The notes under the pieces were generated by a model that saw only the letters and a program-made list of their open reading frames with translations, was not told the origin of the DNA and ran no database searches. Of a DNA stretch of 64,000 nucleotides, positions 27,468 to 36,234 are shown in pieces. The translations under genes were made by a program, and so were the position numbers. Position 1 is the first letter of the stretch, and every line of letters starts with the position of its first letter. Origin of the DNA: Lachnospiraceae bacterium (lineage in GTDB: Bacteria; Bacillota; Clostridia; Lachnospirales; Lachnospiraceae); contig CAJTBO010000022.1 of the NCBI GenBank assembly GCA_910573755.1, positions 1 to 64,000 on the forward strand. Direction: 5' to 3'.

Positions 27468-27560
27468 AGTAAATCGGTTTACTAATAATTTCATCGGATA
27501 TATGCAAAATCAATTTACAGATTGATTTTATTTTTTCCCTTATTGGTAAATCGGTTTACT
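27468..27560. promoter_or_regulatory. Paired LacI-family operators
   Basis: AGTAAATCGGTTTACT (27468-27483) and GGTAAATCGGTTTACT (27545-27560) are near-identical palindromes with the central CG typical of LacI/GalR operators. They are 77 bases apart, a spacing that allows looping. A further half-site (CGGTTTAC) follows at 27565. They lie between the promoter at 27410 and the LacI-type gene at 27640. Confidence 0.8.
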
Positions 27561-27639
27561 AGAACGGTTTACAGAAAGTTTACCAGTACAAAGCATAAAG
27601 TGAAAAAGAGTAAAAATTGAGAATATGTGGAGAAGGAAA

Positions 27640-28692
27640 ATGGGCACAACAATATCTGATGTAGCAAAACATGCAGGCGTTTCAAAATCAACGGTTTCCA
27701 ATTATCTTAACGGGAAATTTGAGAAAATGTCGGCAGAGACAAAAACGGCGATCGAGCGCACGATCAAAGAGATGGGGTATACACCAAATTTGAGTGCAAG
27801 GCGCCTGCCGAATAAAGAGAAGAGCAAAACCATTTGTCTGATTATTCCGGGAAGTTTGACACGCGTATTTGATTCATTTTACTATCCGACGATATTTTCG
27901 GCTATGGACAGGATATCAGGAAAAATGAAATATAATATGCTGATCTATTCCAGAAAGGAACCCGGCAATATCAATGAAATGAATTTTCTGAAAGGGATGG
28001 CGGCATCTATTGTAGACGGCTATATTATTTTTGACCTGTCAGCAGATGACCTGTTTTTTAAGGAGTTTGAAGAGGCGGGTATACCTTATGTATGCTGTGG
28101 GAAAATAGAGGATTATGAGGATTACCGCTATGTGGCATCCGATCATAAAAAAGCAATGGCGGATACGCTGGATCATCTGTTTCAGTTAGGGCACAGAAAG
28201 ATCGGGATTTTCAGACAGAACGACAGCAGTGTCGTAGAACAGACAAGAAAAAGAGGCGTAAAGGAAATCTGTGAAAAATATGCGGTAGAGGAAAGCAATA
28301 TCAGATATATCGAAGTTCCGACGGAGGCGACTGATCAGAAAATCTATGAGATCTGGATAGAACATTTAAAACAGGAAGACCGTCCGACGGCGTACATCAT
28401 CTCAACGGCGATCCGGCAGCAGTTTCAGCTTGCGGCACAGACGCTGGGGCTGTCCATACCGAAAGATATTTCTTATGTAAATATCGAATACTATATCAAA
28501 AAGGGTTCGGAAGAAGAAAATCAGACGAGGGTAGTCTCCAAAGCGGGGATGATCGCGGAACTGGCATTTAAAAAACTGTTGAAGATAATTTATAATCCGA
28601 CATCGGAATTTGAATCACAGATGGTTCCTCTTGAACTGACAGTTGGTGAAACGACTGCTGCACTAAAAAATCATATGGAGGAAAAAACATGA
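27640..28692 (+). CDS. LacI-family transcriptional repressor
   Basis: This 350-residue repressor begins with the canonical DNA-binding headpiece (TTISDVAKHAGVSKSTVSNYLNG, residues about 2-25) and the hinge-helix region (NLSARRLPNKEKS). The remainder is a sugar-binding periplasmic-protein-like domain. I chose ATG 27640 because GGAGAAGG lies immediately upstream; an in-frame ATG at 27625 has no comparable site. Its stop overlaps the next start (ATGA), so it is the first gene of the operon it is likely to control. The inducer would be the transported acid sugar or an intermediate. Confidence 0.92.
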   Translation: MGTTISDVAKHAGVSKSTVSNYLNGKFEKMSAETKTAIERTIKEMGYTPNLSARRLPNKEKSKTICLIIPGSLTRVFDSFYYPTIFSAMDRISGKMKYNMLIYSRKEPGNINEMNFLKGMAASIVDGYIIFDLSADDLFFKEFEEAGIPYVCCGKIEDYEDYRYVASDHKKAMADTLDHLFQLGHRKIGIFRQNDSSVVEQTRKRGVKEICEKYAVEESNIRYIEVPTEATDQKIYEIWIEHLKQEDRPTAYIISTAIRQQFQLAAQTLGLSIPKDISYVNIEYYIKKGSEEENQTRVVSKAGMIAELAFKKLLKIIYNPTSEFESQMVPLELTVGETTAALKNHMEEKT

Positions 28693-30047
28693 AAAGGAAA
28701 TTATTATCTGTTATATTGGCAGCAAGCATGGTTGCAGCATGTCTGGCAGGATGCGGATCTGATGCAGGAACACAGGAAACAGCACCTGCAGAGAGCGAAG
28801 CGCCGGCGGAAGAAACGGGAGAAGAAGCGGAGGCTTCCGGCACTGAGAGCAGCGGCGCAAAGAAACTTGTATTCTGGGATAAGGCGGAATATGTGGATGA
28901 GTACGGCAGCATGATGAAGGCTGTTGTAGATAAATTCGCAGAAGAACAGGGCGTTGAAGTAGATTATGTGAATGTACCTTCTGCAGATATGAAGCAGAAA
29001 TTAATGGCAGCGATCGAAGCAGGAAATGCACCGGATCTGATCGTTGGCGATGATACATTGGTTGGACAGTTTGCATCCTTGAACCAGTTGGAAAGTGTGG
29101 ATGATATCATGTCTGAATATGATTTTACCGAGGCGGCGCTGAAGGTGGGCCTGCTCGGCGATACACAGTACATGGTGCCCCAGGCGTTTACGGCTCCCGG
29201 TATGTATATCAGGGCTGATAAGTGGCAGGAAAAAGGGCTTGATATGCCTGAGACATGGGAAGAACTGAAAGAACAGGCAAAGATCGTCAATGATCCTGCG
29301 AACGGATTCTATGCACTGGGATTTGCAATGGGTGCATCCGGCGGCGGTGATGCGGAAGGTTTCTGCCGGACAATTATTCTTGACTGGGGGGGTCAGACGG
29401 TTGACGAGAATGGAAATGTGGTAGTTAATTCTCCGGAAACGGTTGAAGCACTGACATTTATTAAGTCCCTGTATGATGAAGGGCTGATTTCTCCCGATGC
29501 TGTGACAGGTGATGATATGTGGAACAATCAGGCGTATCTTGCAGGAACGGCAGGTGTTATCTGTAACGCGGGTTCCATCATCGCATCCATGAAGAACGAT
29601 GATCCCGACCTTCTGGCAAAAACACAGGTTATCGCTTATCCGGCAGGACCGAAGGGATGTTATACATTAGGCGGCAGCAATGTATTCGGCATCATCGCAT
29701 CCGGTAAAAATGTAGCGGAAGCAAAAGACTTTATCCGTTTCTATTATAATGACATGGACAATTATGAGGCGATGATCGAAGTGATGGGCGCTATGTGGCA
29801 GCCGGTTATCAACGGTATGGACGACAGTGAGTTCTGGCAGGATGAAATGAATAAGCCCTGGCTGGAATCTTCCCAGCAGTGTGTAAAGACATATTATCCG
29901 GCGCCTTCTGATGACAGGGCAATGACATGTTTCAGCAGCCAGCTTTGTGTAAAAGCAGTACAGGAAATGCTGATCAACGGAGCGACACCGGAAGAAGCCG
30001 CAGAAATTCTGGAAAAATCCTTTAAAGAGGTATATGAGGCCGAGTAA
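28689..30047 (+). CDS. Family 1 extracellular sugar-binding lipoprotein
   Basis: This 452-residue CUT1-class binding protein (SBP_bac_1) has a lipoprotein signal ending LAGCG near residue 22 and a Glu-rich linker to about residue 55. The two-lobe domain begins KKLVFWDKAEYV. It captures a sugar or sugar acid for the two permeases that follow. No ATPase gene is present, which is normal for CUT1 systems that share an MsmK-type ATPase encoded elsewhere. A hairpin at 30066-30093 follows the gene. Confidence 0.92.
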   Translation: MKRKLLSVILAASMVAACLAGCGSDAGTQETAPAESEAPAEETGEEAEASGTESSGAKKLVFWDKAEYVDEYGSMMKAVVDKFAEEQGVEVDYVNVPSADMKQKLMAAIEAGNAPDLIVGDDTLVGQFASLNQLESVDDIMSEYDFTEAALKVGLLGDTQYMVPQAFTAPGMYIRADKWQEKGLDMPETWEELKEQAKIVNDPANGFYALGFAMGASGGGDAEGFCRTIILDWGGQTVDENGNVVVNSPETVEALTFIKSLYDEGLISPDAVTGDDMWNNQAYLAGTAGVICNAGSIIASMKNDDPDLLAKTQVIAYPAGPKGCYTLGGSNVFGIIASGKNVAEAKDFIRFYYNDMDNYEAMIEVMGAMWQPVINGMDDSEFWQDEMNKPWLESSQQCVKTYYPAPSDDRAMTCFSSQLCVKAVQEMLINGATPEEAAEILEKSFKEVYEAE

Positions 30048-30065
30048 GAAAAAGCAGGTTTAATG

Positions 30066-30093
30066 ATTGGGGCGGCCTGAGGGGCTGCCCCGA
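30066..30093 (+). terminator. Intercistronic hairpin
   Basis: GGGGCGGCC pairs with GGCTGCCCC around TGAGG-type loop bases, followed by only three T residues. It lies between the binding-protein and permease genes and is probably an attenuator or stabiliser. Confidence 0.5.
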
Positions 30094-30113
30094 TTTATGA
30101 GAAGGAGATTCCT

Positions 30114-31013
30114 ATGGAAAAAATGAAAATGAAAAAAGTGGAATCACAGACTGTAAAAGATAAAAGGCTTGGACTTATATTAATGATTCCGATCGTACTT
30201 GTTATTTTTATTATCATGGGCATTCCGCTTATCCGGGCGATCTACTGGAGTTTTACGGATAAGGTGGTAGGCTCGGACCCGAATTTTATCGGGCTGAAAA
30301 ACTATATCGGACTGTTTCAGGATAAGGTTTACTGGAAGTCTCTGAGAAATACGGCGATCTATACGGGGGGATGCATTCTTGCAAAATTGCTGCTGGGGCT
30401 GCTGTGGGCGGTTCTTCTGAATCAGGATTTTAAGGGAAAGGGATTCTTCAGGACAACGCTCCTGATCCCCTGGGCACTGCCGGGCATGGTCGTAGCTATG
30501 ACATGGAGATGGATGTACGACAGCACATACGGGATCATCAACAGCCTGCTGCTTGGTTCAGGACTTGTGGATATGCCGGTAGCATGGTTGTCCAGTCCGA
30601 AGATCGTGCTGTATTCTGCGATGCTTGTCAATATCTGGCGTGGTGTTCCGTTTTTTATGTTCAGTATTCTGGGGGTGCTGCAGACGCTGGATAAACAGGT
30701 CTATGAGGCGGCAACCGTGGACGGTGCGGGTATTTTCAAACAGTTCTGGTATATTACACTGCCCTCTATTTCGCCGGTGCTGAAGGTGACAACGCTGTTG
30801 TCTACGATCTGGACCTTCAACGATTTTGAAAATGTATGGCTTGTGACAGGAGGCGGTCCGCTCTATGCCTCCAGCGTGATAGCAACTTATACATATGATA
30901 AGGCGTTTATACAAAATTCGCTGGGGCAGGCACTGTCAGTGGCGACATCAGTGATTCCGATCCTGATAGTTATGATGCTGATATTCTCATATTTTAATAA
31001 AAAAGAACAGTAG
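30114..31013 (+). CDS. CUT1 sugar ABC permease (MalF type)
   Basis: This 299-residue permease has six membrane segments and the binding-protein-dependent transport EAA loop (VYEAATVDGAGIFKQFWYITLP) in the last third. It begins with a Lys-rich cytoplasmic tail and has a strong AAGGAG site. It pairs with the next gene to form the channel for the ligand of the upstream lipoprotein. Confidence 0.93.
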   Translation: MEKMKMKKVESQTVKDKRLGLILMIPIVLVIFIIMGIPLIRAIYWSFTDKVVGSDPNFIGLKNYIGLFQDKVYWKSLRNTAIYTGGCILAKLLLGLLWAVLLNQDFKGKGFFRTTLLIPWALPGMVVAMTWRWMYDSTYGIINSLLLGSGLVDMPVAWLSSPKIVLYSAMLVNIWRGVPFFMFSILGVLQTLDKQVYEAATVDGAGIFKQFWYITLPSISPVLKVTTLLSTIWTFNDFENVWLVTGGGPLYASSVIATYTYDKAFIQNSLGQALSVATSVIPILIVMMLIFSYFNKKEQ

Positions 31014-31026
31014 AGGGGGAGGAAAC

Positions 31027-31866
31027 ATGCATTCAAGAAAAACGTCAAAAGCAATCAAGATGACAACGACATATGTCATCCTGATCATTTCACTGCTCTG
31101 GACAATCTTTCCGCTGTACTGGATGGTAAAGTCTTCCTTTACAATCGACAAGGAGATGTATGTGGCAAGGCCGGCTCTGTTTGATATCGCTTTTACAACG
31201 GAGCACTATGTGGATCTGATGGTCAACGCGAAGTTTCTGGTAAATCTCGGAAACAGCCTGATGATCGCGGCAATCACAACAATATTCGGCCTGACGGTCA
31301 GTGTCTTTGCGTCTTATGCGATGACGAGGCTGAAATATCCGGGCAGAAAGTTCTTCAGCAGTACAGTCATTATTTCCTACCTGCTGCCCACGGCGGTGCT
31401 GTTTATTCCGATGTATATTTTTGTCAGCAAGCTTGGGCTGGGCGGAACCAGGTGGGCTATGCTTGTGATCTATCCTACGTTTGTAGTGCCTTATTGCTGC
31501 TATATGCTGAGGAGTTATTTTACAGCTATCCCTTATGCGCTGGAGGAAGCGGCGCTGATCGACGGCTGTACCAGGCTGCAGAGCCTGCGGCATATCGTTG
31601 TGCCGATCGCCCTGCCGGGTATAGCGGTTACCGCTACCTTTGCATTTACAATGTCATGGAATGAATATCTGTATGCGATGATCATGACGACAAGCATGAA
31701 AGAGATGACTGCCACAGTGGCGATTTCCAGTTGGAAGTATGGCGATATCGTTAACTGGGGACGGATCATGGCAGGGTGTGTGGTGGCGTCATTGCCTGTA
31801 ACGATCATTTACATTATTGCCCAGAGCCTGCTTGTTTCAGGCAAGGCGGACGGCAGTGTGAAGTAA
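31027..31866 (+). CDS. CUT1 sugar ABC permease (MalG type)
   Basis: This 279-residue second permease has six membrane segments and the EAA loop (LEEAALIDGCTRLQSLRHIVVP) near residue 180. It lies 13 bases after the first permease with a GGGGAGG site. The C-terminal SGKADGSVK is typical of MalG-class proteins. Confidence 0.93.
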   Translation: MHSRKTSKAIKMTTTYVILIISLLWTIFPLYWMVKSSFTIDKEMYVARPALFDIAFTTEHYVDLMVNAKFLVNLGNSLMIAAITTIFGLTVSVFASYAMTRLKYPGRKFFSSTVIISYLLPTAVLFIPMYIFVSKLGLGGTRWAMLVIYPTFVVPYCCYMLRSYFTAIPYALEEAALIDGCTRLQSLRHIVVPIALPGIAVTATFAFTMSWNEYLYAMIMTTSMKEMTATVAISSWKYGDIVNWGRIMAGCVVASLPVTIIYIIAQSLLVSGKADGSVK

Positions 31867-31949
31867 AAAAAGTGAGCGTGATCTCCGCGCCCTTATGAGG
31901 CGGGGGGAAGCATAATAAAAAGAACAAGAAATATAAGGAGAACTGAAAA

Positions 31950-33323
31950 ATGGCAGAAACATATGAAAGAGTGCTGGATAACGTAAATACATGTTCCGGA
32001 CCATCCGAACTGAAGATCACGGATTTAAGAGTGGTGGACATTGTCGGCGCTCCGATGCATTGTACCATTGTAAAAATTGACACAAATCAGGGACTTGTCG
32101 GATACGGCGAAGTGCGTGACGGCGGTTCGAGAAACTTTGTACTTGCTTTGAAGAGCAGGATATTGGGGGAAAACCCCTGTAACATTGATAAACTGTTCAG
32201 AAGAATCAAACAGTTTGGCGGCCATGCGAGACAGGGCGGCGGCGTCTGTGCGGTGGAGATGGCGCTTTGGGATCTGGCGGGCAAGGCTTACGGTATCCCT
32301 GTTTATCAGATGCTGGGCGGAAAGTTCCGTGATAAGGTGAGGGTCTATGCAGATACGGATGTGGAAGGAAAGCATACCGGTAAGGAGATGGGGGCAGCCC
32401 TGAAGGCGAGAATGGATAAGGGCTTTACGTTCCTGAAAATGGATCTTGGGATCGATCTTTTGTATGATGAACCGGGAGCGCTGAATGCGCCGCTGGGATT
32501 TGTGCAGGAACTGAAAGAGTCTTCTGAAAATTATAATGCGATTCCGAGAAACCTGACAGAAGCGGAGCGCATACAGAGAAACCGTTGGTATGATAATCAG
32601 AATATTCCGCACCCCTTTACCGGCGTGCAGGTAACGGAACACGGCTATGATATTCTGGAGCAGTATGTGAAAGACGTCAGGGAAGTGATCGGTTATGAGG
32701 TGCCTCTGGCAATAGACCATTTCGGCCATATCGGCGTGGAATCCTGTATCAAGCTGGCGAGACGGATTGAAAAATATAACATTGCATGGATGGAGGATAT
32801 GATCCCCTGGCAGTTGACAAACCAGTATGCAAGGCTGGCGAAGTCTACGGCGATTCCGATCTGTACGGGCGAGGATATTTATCTGAAAGAGAACTTCAGA
32901 CCCCTTCTGGAAGCCGGCGGTGTTTCTGTGATCCATCCTGATATCCTGACGGTGGGGGGCGTGCTGGAACTGAAGAAAGTCGGAGATATGGCACAGGATT
33001 ATGGAGTTGCCATGGCGATACATATGGCGGAAACACCGATCTCCGCGATGGCGGCGGCACATGTGGCTACGGCGACGGAGAATTTCCTTGCACAGGAATT
33101 CCACTCCGTGGATATTCCCTGGTGGGATGGCATGGTGAAGAAAGGTGTGAAAGCGCCTGTTGTGGATCATGGATTTATTACAGTACCGGATCTGCCGGGA
33201 CTGGGTATCGAGGAGTTGGATGAGGAAATACTGAGAGAACATCTGCATCCGGATTATCCGGGCATGTGGCTTTCCACATCGGAATGGGATCAGGATTACT
33301 CCCATGACCGCTGCTGGAGTTAA
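31950..33323 (+). CDS. Enolase-superfamily acid-sugar dehydratase
   Basis: This 457-residue member of the mandelate racemase/muconate lactonizing family probably dehydrates an aldonate to a 2-keto-3-deoxy acid. The barrel shows FLKMDLG, AIDHFG, WMEDMIP and TGEDIY, which provide the acidic metal ligands, and AIHMAETP with a catalytic-type His. A segment of about 50 residues between the first Lys and the first Asp ligand is longer than in mandelate racemase, as in mannonate/galactonate-type dehydratases. It is followed by an RraA-like aldolase, giving a plausible dehydration-cleavage pair. The exact substrate cannot be assigned. Confidence 0.87.
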   Translation: MAETYERVLDNVNTCSGPSELKITDLRVVDIVGAPMHCTIVKIDTNQGLVGYGEVRDGGSRNFVLALKSRILGENPCNIDKLFRRIKQFGGHARQGGGVCAVEMALWDLAGKAYGIPVYQMLGGKFRDKVRVYADTDVEGKHTGKEMGAALKARMDKGFTFLKMDLGIDLLYDEPGALNAPLGFVQELKESSENYNAIPRNLTEAERIQRNRWYDNQNIPHPFTGVQVTEHGYDILEQYVKDVREVIGYEVPLAIDHFGHIGVESCIKLARRIEKYNIAWMEDMIPWQLTNQYARLAKSTAIPICTGEDIYLKENFRPLLEAGGVSVIHPDILTVGGVLELKKVGDMAQDYGVAMAIHMAETPISAMAAAHVATATENFLAQEFHSVDIPWWDGMVKKGVKAPVVDHGFITVPDLPGLGIEELDEEILREHLHPDYPGMWLSTSEWDQDYSHDRCWS

Positions 33324-33370
33324 ATTGATGAGAAACTAAAGGATAAAAGAGCAAAAGAAAGGGATGGATC

Positions 33371-34249
33371 ATGCATTTTAATGTAAAAGAAGATATTATT
33401 CAGCTCACTTCCAGATGGGAAGGGGAAAGGCTTCCGGACGGAAGGCCGAAGGTCTCCGATGAAGACCTGAATGAACTGCGGAAACTGACGCTGGAGGAGA
33501 TCTGGGCGCCGCTTTATAACGCCGGTTATCTGAATCAGTTTGAGGAAAAGCTGTATCGTCTTCATGATGACAGAAAACTGGTGGGAAGGGCAGTGACCGC
33601 TTCGTTCCTGCCGGCAAGGCCGGATCTGGAGGAGACGGTAAAAGCGATCGGTGCAGAAGAGGGGAGAAAAGGAACCTGCAATCAATGGGTCATTGACTCT
33701 CTGACGGAAGGCGATGTTGTGGTTGCCGATATGTATGATAAGATCTATGAGGGAACCTTTGTGGGCGGAAATCTTTCCACAGCCATCCGGAACAGGACAA
33801 AAACAGGCGGCGCGGTAGTCTGGGGCGGTATCCGGGATCTGGAGCAGATAGAGGGGATTGACGGTTTGCAGATCTATTACAGAGGTGTAGACCCTACACC
33901 CATTAAGAATTTTGTGATGAACGGTTTTAATACGCCGGTGAAGATCGGGTGTGCGGTGTGCCTTCCAGGAGATGTGGTGTTCGGATATGGCGGCGGAGTT
34001 ATCTTTATTCCGAGCTATCTGGTGAAGGATGTGATCGAGGCGGCGAAGAAGTCCCATGTAAAGGATCTGTTCGGATTTGATATGATCGAAAAGGGCGTTT
34101 ACACGACCGCTGAGGTGGATATCGATGTATGGCCCACAGATATGATGGATAAACTGGTGGAATTTATCAAAACCGATGAGCGGGCAAAAGAGTTCAGAAG
34201 CCTTGACTGGACGCTGGAATATCGGAAGGCAAAAGAGGAAGGGAAGTAA
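33371..34249 (+). CDS. RraA-like aldolase/lyase
   Basis: This 292-residue protein is longer than classical RraA (about 160) because of an N-terminal extension of about 70 residues. The core has VGRAVTASF, VVADMYDKIYEGTFVGGNLSTA and the ligand/substrate motif GGAVVWGGIRD, matching the RraA/HMG aldolase (LigK) family. Such proteins cleave 2-keto acids to pyruvate or oxaloacetate. Placed directly after an acid-sugar dehydratase, it probably cleaves the 2-keto-3-deoxy product. It ends the LacI operon and a terminator follows. Confidence 0.85.
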   Translation: MHFNVKEDIIQLTSRWEGERLPDGRPKVSDEDLNELRKLTLEEIWAPLYNAGYLNQFEEKLYRLHDDRKLVGRAVTASFLPARPDLEETVKAIGAEEGRKGTCNQWVIDSLTEGDVVVADMYDKIYEGTFVGGNLSTAIRNRTKTGGAVVWGGIRDLEQIEGIDGLQIYYRGVDPTPIKNFVMNGFNTPVKIGCAVCLPGDVVFGYGGGVIFIPSYLVKDVIEAAKKSHVKDLFGFDMIEKGVYTTAEVDIDVWPTDMMDKLVEFIKTDERAKEFRSLDWTLEYRKAKEEGK

Positions 34250-34308
34250 AAAGGGAAAGCAAAAAAAGGAAATAAAAGAGGGAAGCAAAGAGGAGAAATA
34301 AAGAGTTT

Positions 34309-34339
34309 AAGGGAGGCGGCGTTTGCTGCCTCTCTTTTT
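34309..34339 (+). terminator. Terminator of the LacI operon
   Basis: GGGAGGCGGC (34311-34320) pairs with GCTGCCTCTC (34325-34334) around GTTT and is followed by TTTTT. A group IIC-type intron relic begins immediately downstream, as expected for that class, which targets terminator hairpins. Confidence 0.8.
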
Positions 34340-34342
34340 GGT

Positions 34343-34593
34343 TTGCGCGCCATGGGCGCGCTCTAACGGGCCGAAGTCCCGAACACGCCTAGGCAACGCG
34401 GAGAGGACGCTTGCAAACATCATCCCATTTATAGAGGGAGAACTATACCTGAAAGTGAACCGGGCTAAGGACACAGTATGCTTAACTATTATCTAAAAGT
34501 ATCGTGAAAACTATTGAACCGCTGTATACCGAACGGTACGTACAGTGGTGTGGGAGGCCGGCTGCCCAATTAATGGGTAGCCTCCTACCCGAT
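34343..34593 (+). ncRNA. ORF-less group IIC intron relic
   Basis: The 3' part is a textbook domain V at about 34516-34549: ACCGCTGTA pairs with TACAGTGGT, there is an inner TACC/GGTA stem with a small loop, and a 2-base CG bulge on the 3' side. Domain VI follows (GCTGCCC with GGGTAGC, then CCTCCTACCC and an end at GAT). The 5' part (GCGCGCCATGGGCGCGCTC, then AAGTCCCGAAC) resembles domain I of the Oceanobacillus IIC intron. Total length is only about 250 bases, so most of domains I-IV and the reverse transcriptase are gone. The 5' end is placed by analogy, to within a few bases. Confidence 0.75.
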
Positions 34594-34685
34594 CAATTAT
34601 AACTTTGTTTTAATGTCATTGAATATAAAAAAATGCAGTTTAATTTCAAAAGTATAATGAAATAAAATTTTATTCTATTTTAATA

Positions 34686-34714
34686 TTGACATTTTAATTC
34701 ATAAAAATTATAAT
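34686..34714 (+). promoter_or_regulatory. Perfect-consensus sigma-A promoter
   Basis: TTGACA (34686-34691) and TATAAT (34709-34714) match consensus exactly with a 17-base spacer. It drives the sugar operon starting at 34774. A promoter this strong must be kept off by a repressor; see the operator at 34732. Confidence 0.85.
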
Positions 34715-34731
34715 AAGAATACAAATTTCAT

Positions 34732-34747
34732 ACAGTGAACATACTGT
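34732..34747. promoter_or_regulatory. Inverted-repeat operator downstream of the promoter
   Basis: ACAGT and ACTGT (34732-34747) form an inverted repeat with a 6-base centre, about 18 bases after the -10 box. It is a candidate site for the RpiR-type regulator encoded at the end of this cluster (41200). Confidence 0.45.
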
Positions 34748-34773
34748 TAAAGTAAAGAAAAGGAGGAAAATGT

Positions 34774-36141
34774 ATGAAAAAAAGTTTAATTAAAAAGCTG
34801 TTTTCGGTAACATTGACGGGCGTCATGGCATTTGCACTGATTGCATGTGGCAATAATGCCGAGGAGGCACCTGCGCAGAACGGCAATCTGGAAGAGAATG
34901 TGGCAGAGGAAGAGAGCAAAGGCGAACCCTCTGACTCGGAAGAAGCCGGAACCGGAGAGGGAGTGACGCTTGAATGGCAGCAGTGGTGGGCTGTTGAAGC
35001 ACCCGAGGGATATGTGCAGAACATGGTTGACAAGTATTATGAGGAGACCGGTGTAAGGGTAGAACTTTTGAGTGCGCCTTTTGCTGACACAAAGACACAG
35101 ATCATATCCGGTGTAAGCACGGGTACGGTGGCGGATATTGTCAGTGTAGACGGAAGCTGGGTATATGACTTTGCGGATCAGGGAGTTCTGACCAATATGA
35201 GTACATTGATGGATGCTACCGGATTTGATAAGAGCCTTCCGGCAAGCACATGGGATGTGAACGGCTCAACTTATGCGGTGCCGGTGTTGAATTTCGCGTA
35301 TCCGATGTTTGCAAATCAGGATATTCTTGATGAGTGCGGAGTAACGGAACTTCCAAAGACATGGTCTGATTTTGAGGAAGTCTGCCAGAAGATTGTTGAT
35401 AAAGGATATTATCCCTATGCGCTGAATCTTGATACATCTTCTCCTTCCGGCATCCAGAATGTTTATATGGGATTTGCCTGGGCATCTGATATTAAAATGA
35501 AAAATGACAATGGCGAATTTGATGTGGTAAATAATCCGGAACTGAAAGAGTATGCGGAATGGATCAAGAGCCTTAACGATAAAGGTTATATTTATCCGGG
35601 GATGAGTTCTCTGACAGAGACGGATATGACTTCCAAGTTCAGCAGCGGCAATATTTGCTTTATCATCAATTCTGCAGCAGCTATTACGGCCTGGAGAGCG
35701 GATGCCCCTGACCTGAATCTCACGGCGGCTCCGATTCCCGTAAAAGATGACTTTACAGGGGAAAGCGCAATGTGTGTGGCAAACTGGTCTCTTGGCATTA
35801 CAGAGAACAGTGAACATAAGGAAGAGGCTATGAAATTTATCGAATGGCTCCTGAATGCGGATGACGGTGGTGTCTGTGCGGATCTTGCGGTGACACAGAC
35901 GGCTTTTCCGAACAGCACATTGGCAAAACCGGACTACAGCAATGGTGATCCCGTATTTCAGGACGTCTATGCAATGTATCAGTCTGGCTATCCATATAAT
36001 GAATTTACAGGTATGAAAGAAGCAAATACTATTATGACGGATTATATTGACGAGCTAGTTACCTATATGGACGGGGATACAGATATTGATACCTTTATGA
36101 GTAATCTTCAGGCAACGCTTGATGAGGTTTACGGAAAGTAA
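34774..36141 (+). CDS. Family 1 extracellular sugar-binding lipoprotein
   Basis: This 455-residue CUT1-class binding protein has a signal ending ALIACG near residue 25, an acidic linker to about residue 65, then a domain starting LEWQQWWAVEAP. It delivers its ligand to the two permeases at 36235 and 37129; an ATPase is again absent. The start has AAGGAGG. Two hairpins follow the gene. The downstream aldolases and kinase suggest a hexose, hexitol or ketose ligand. Confidence 0.92.
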   Translation: MKKSLIKKLFSVTLTGVMAFALIACGNNAEEAPAQNGNLEENVAEEESKGEPSDSEEAGTGEGVTLEWQQWWAVEAPEGYVQNMVDKYYEETGVRVELLSAPFADTKTQIISGVSTGTVADIVSVDGSWVYDFADQGVLTNMSTLMDATGFDKSLPASTWDVNGSTYAVPVLNFAYPMFANQDILDECGVTELPKTWSDFEEVCQKIVDKGYYPYALNLDTSSPSGIQNVYMGFAWASDIKMKNDNGEFDVVNNPELKEYAEWIKSLNDKGYIYPGMSSLTETDMTSKFSSGNICFIINSAAAITAWRADAPDLNLTAAPIPVKDDFTGESAMCVANWSLGITENSEHKEEAMKFIEWLLNADDGGVCADLAVTQTAFPNSTLAKPDYSNGDPVFQDVYAMYQSGYPYNEFTGMKEANTIMTDYIDELVTYMDGDTDIDTFMSNLQATLDEVYGK

Positions 36142-36149
36142 ATAAAAGA

Positions 36150-36215
36150 CGGGATAAAAATCCCGATAGTTATTCAGGGCAGAACACGCGTCGCGGTTTT
36201 GGCGGTGCGTGTTCT
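36150..36215 (+). promoter_or_regulatory. Two intercistronic hairpins
   Basis: CGGGAT/ATCCCG (36150-36165) and AGAACACGC (36181-36189) with GCGTGTTCT (36207-36215) are perfect stems without T-runs. They lie between the binding-protein and permease genes and probably stabilise the upstream message. Confidence 0.5.
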
Positions 36216-36234
36216 GACGGATTATGGAGGGAAA

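Noticed and set aside
32025-33305. 426-codon antisense frame opposite the enolase-superfamily gene
   Set aside because: Shadow of a real gene; His/Arg-rich with no family match.
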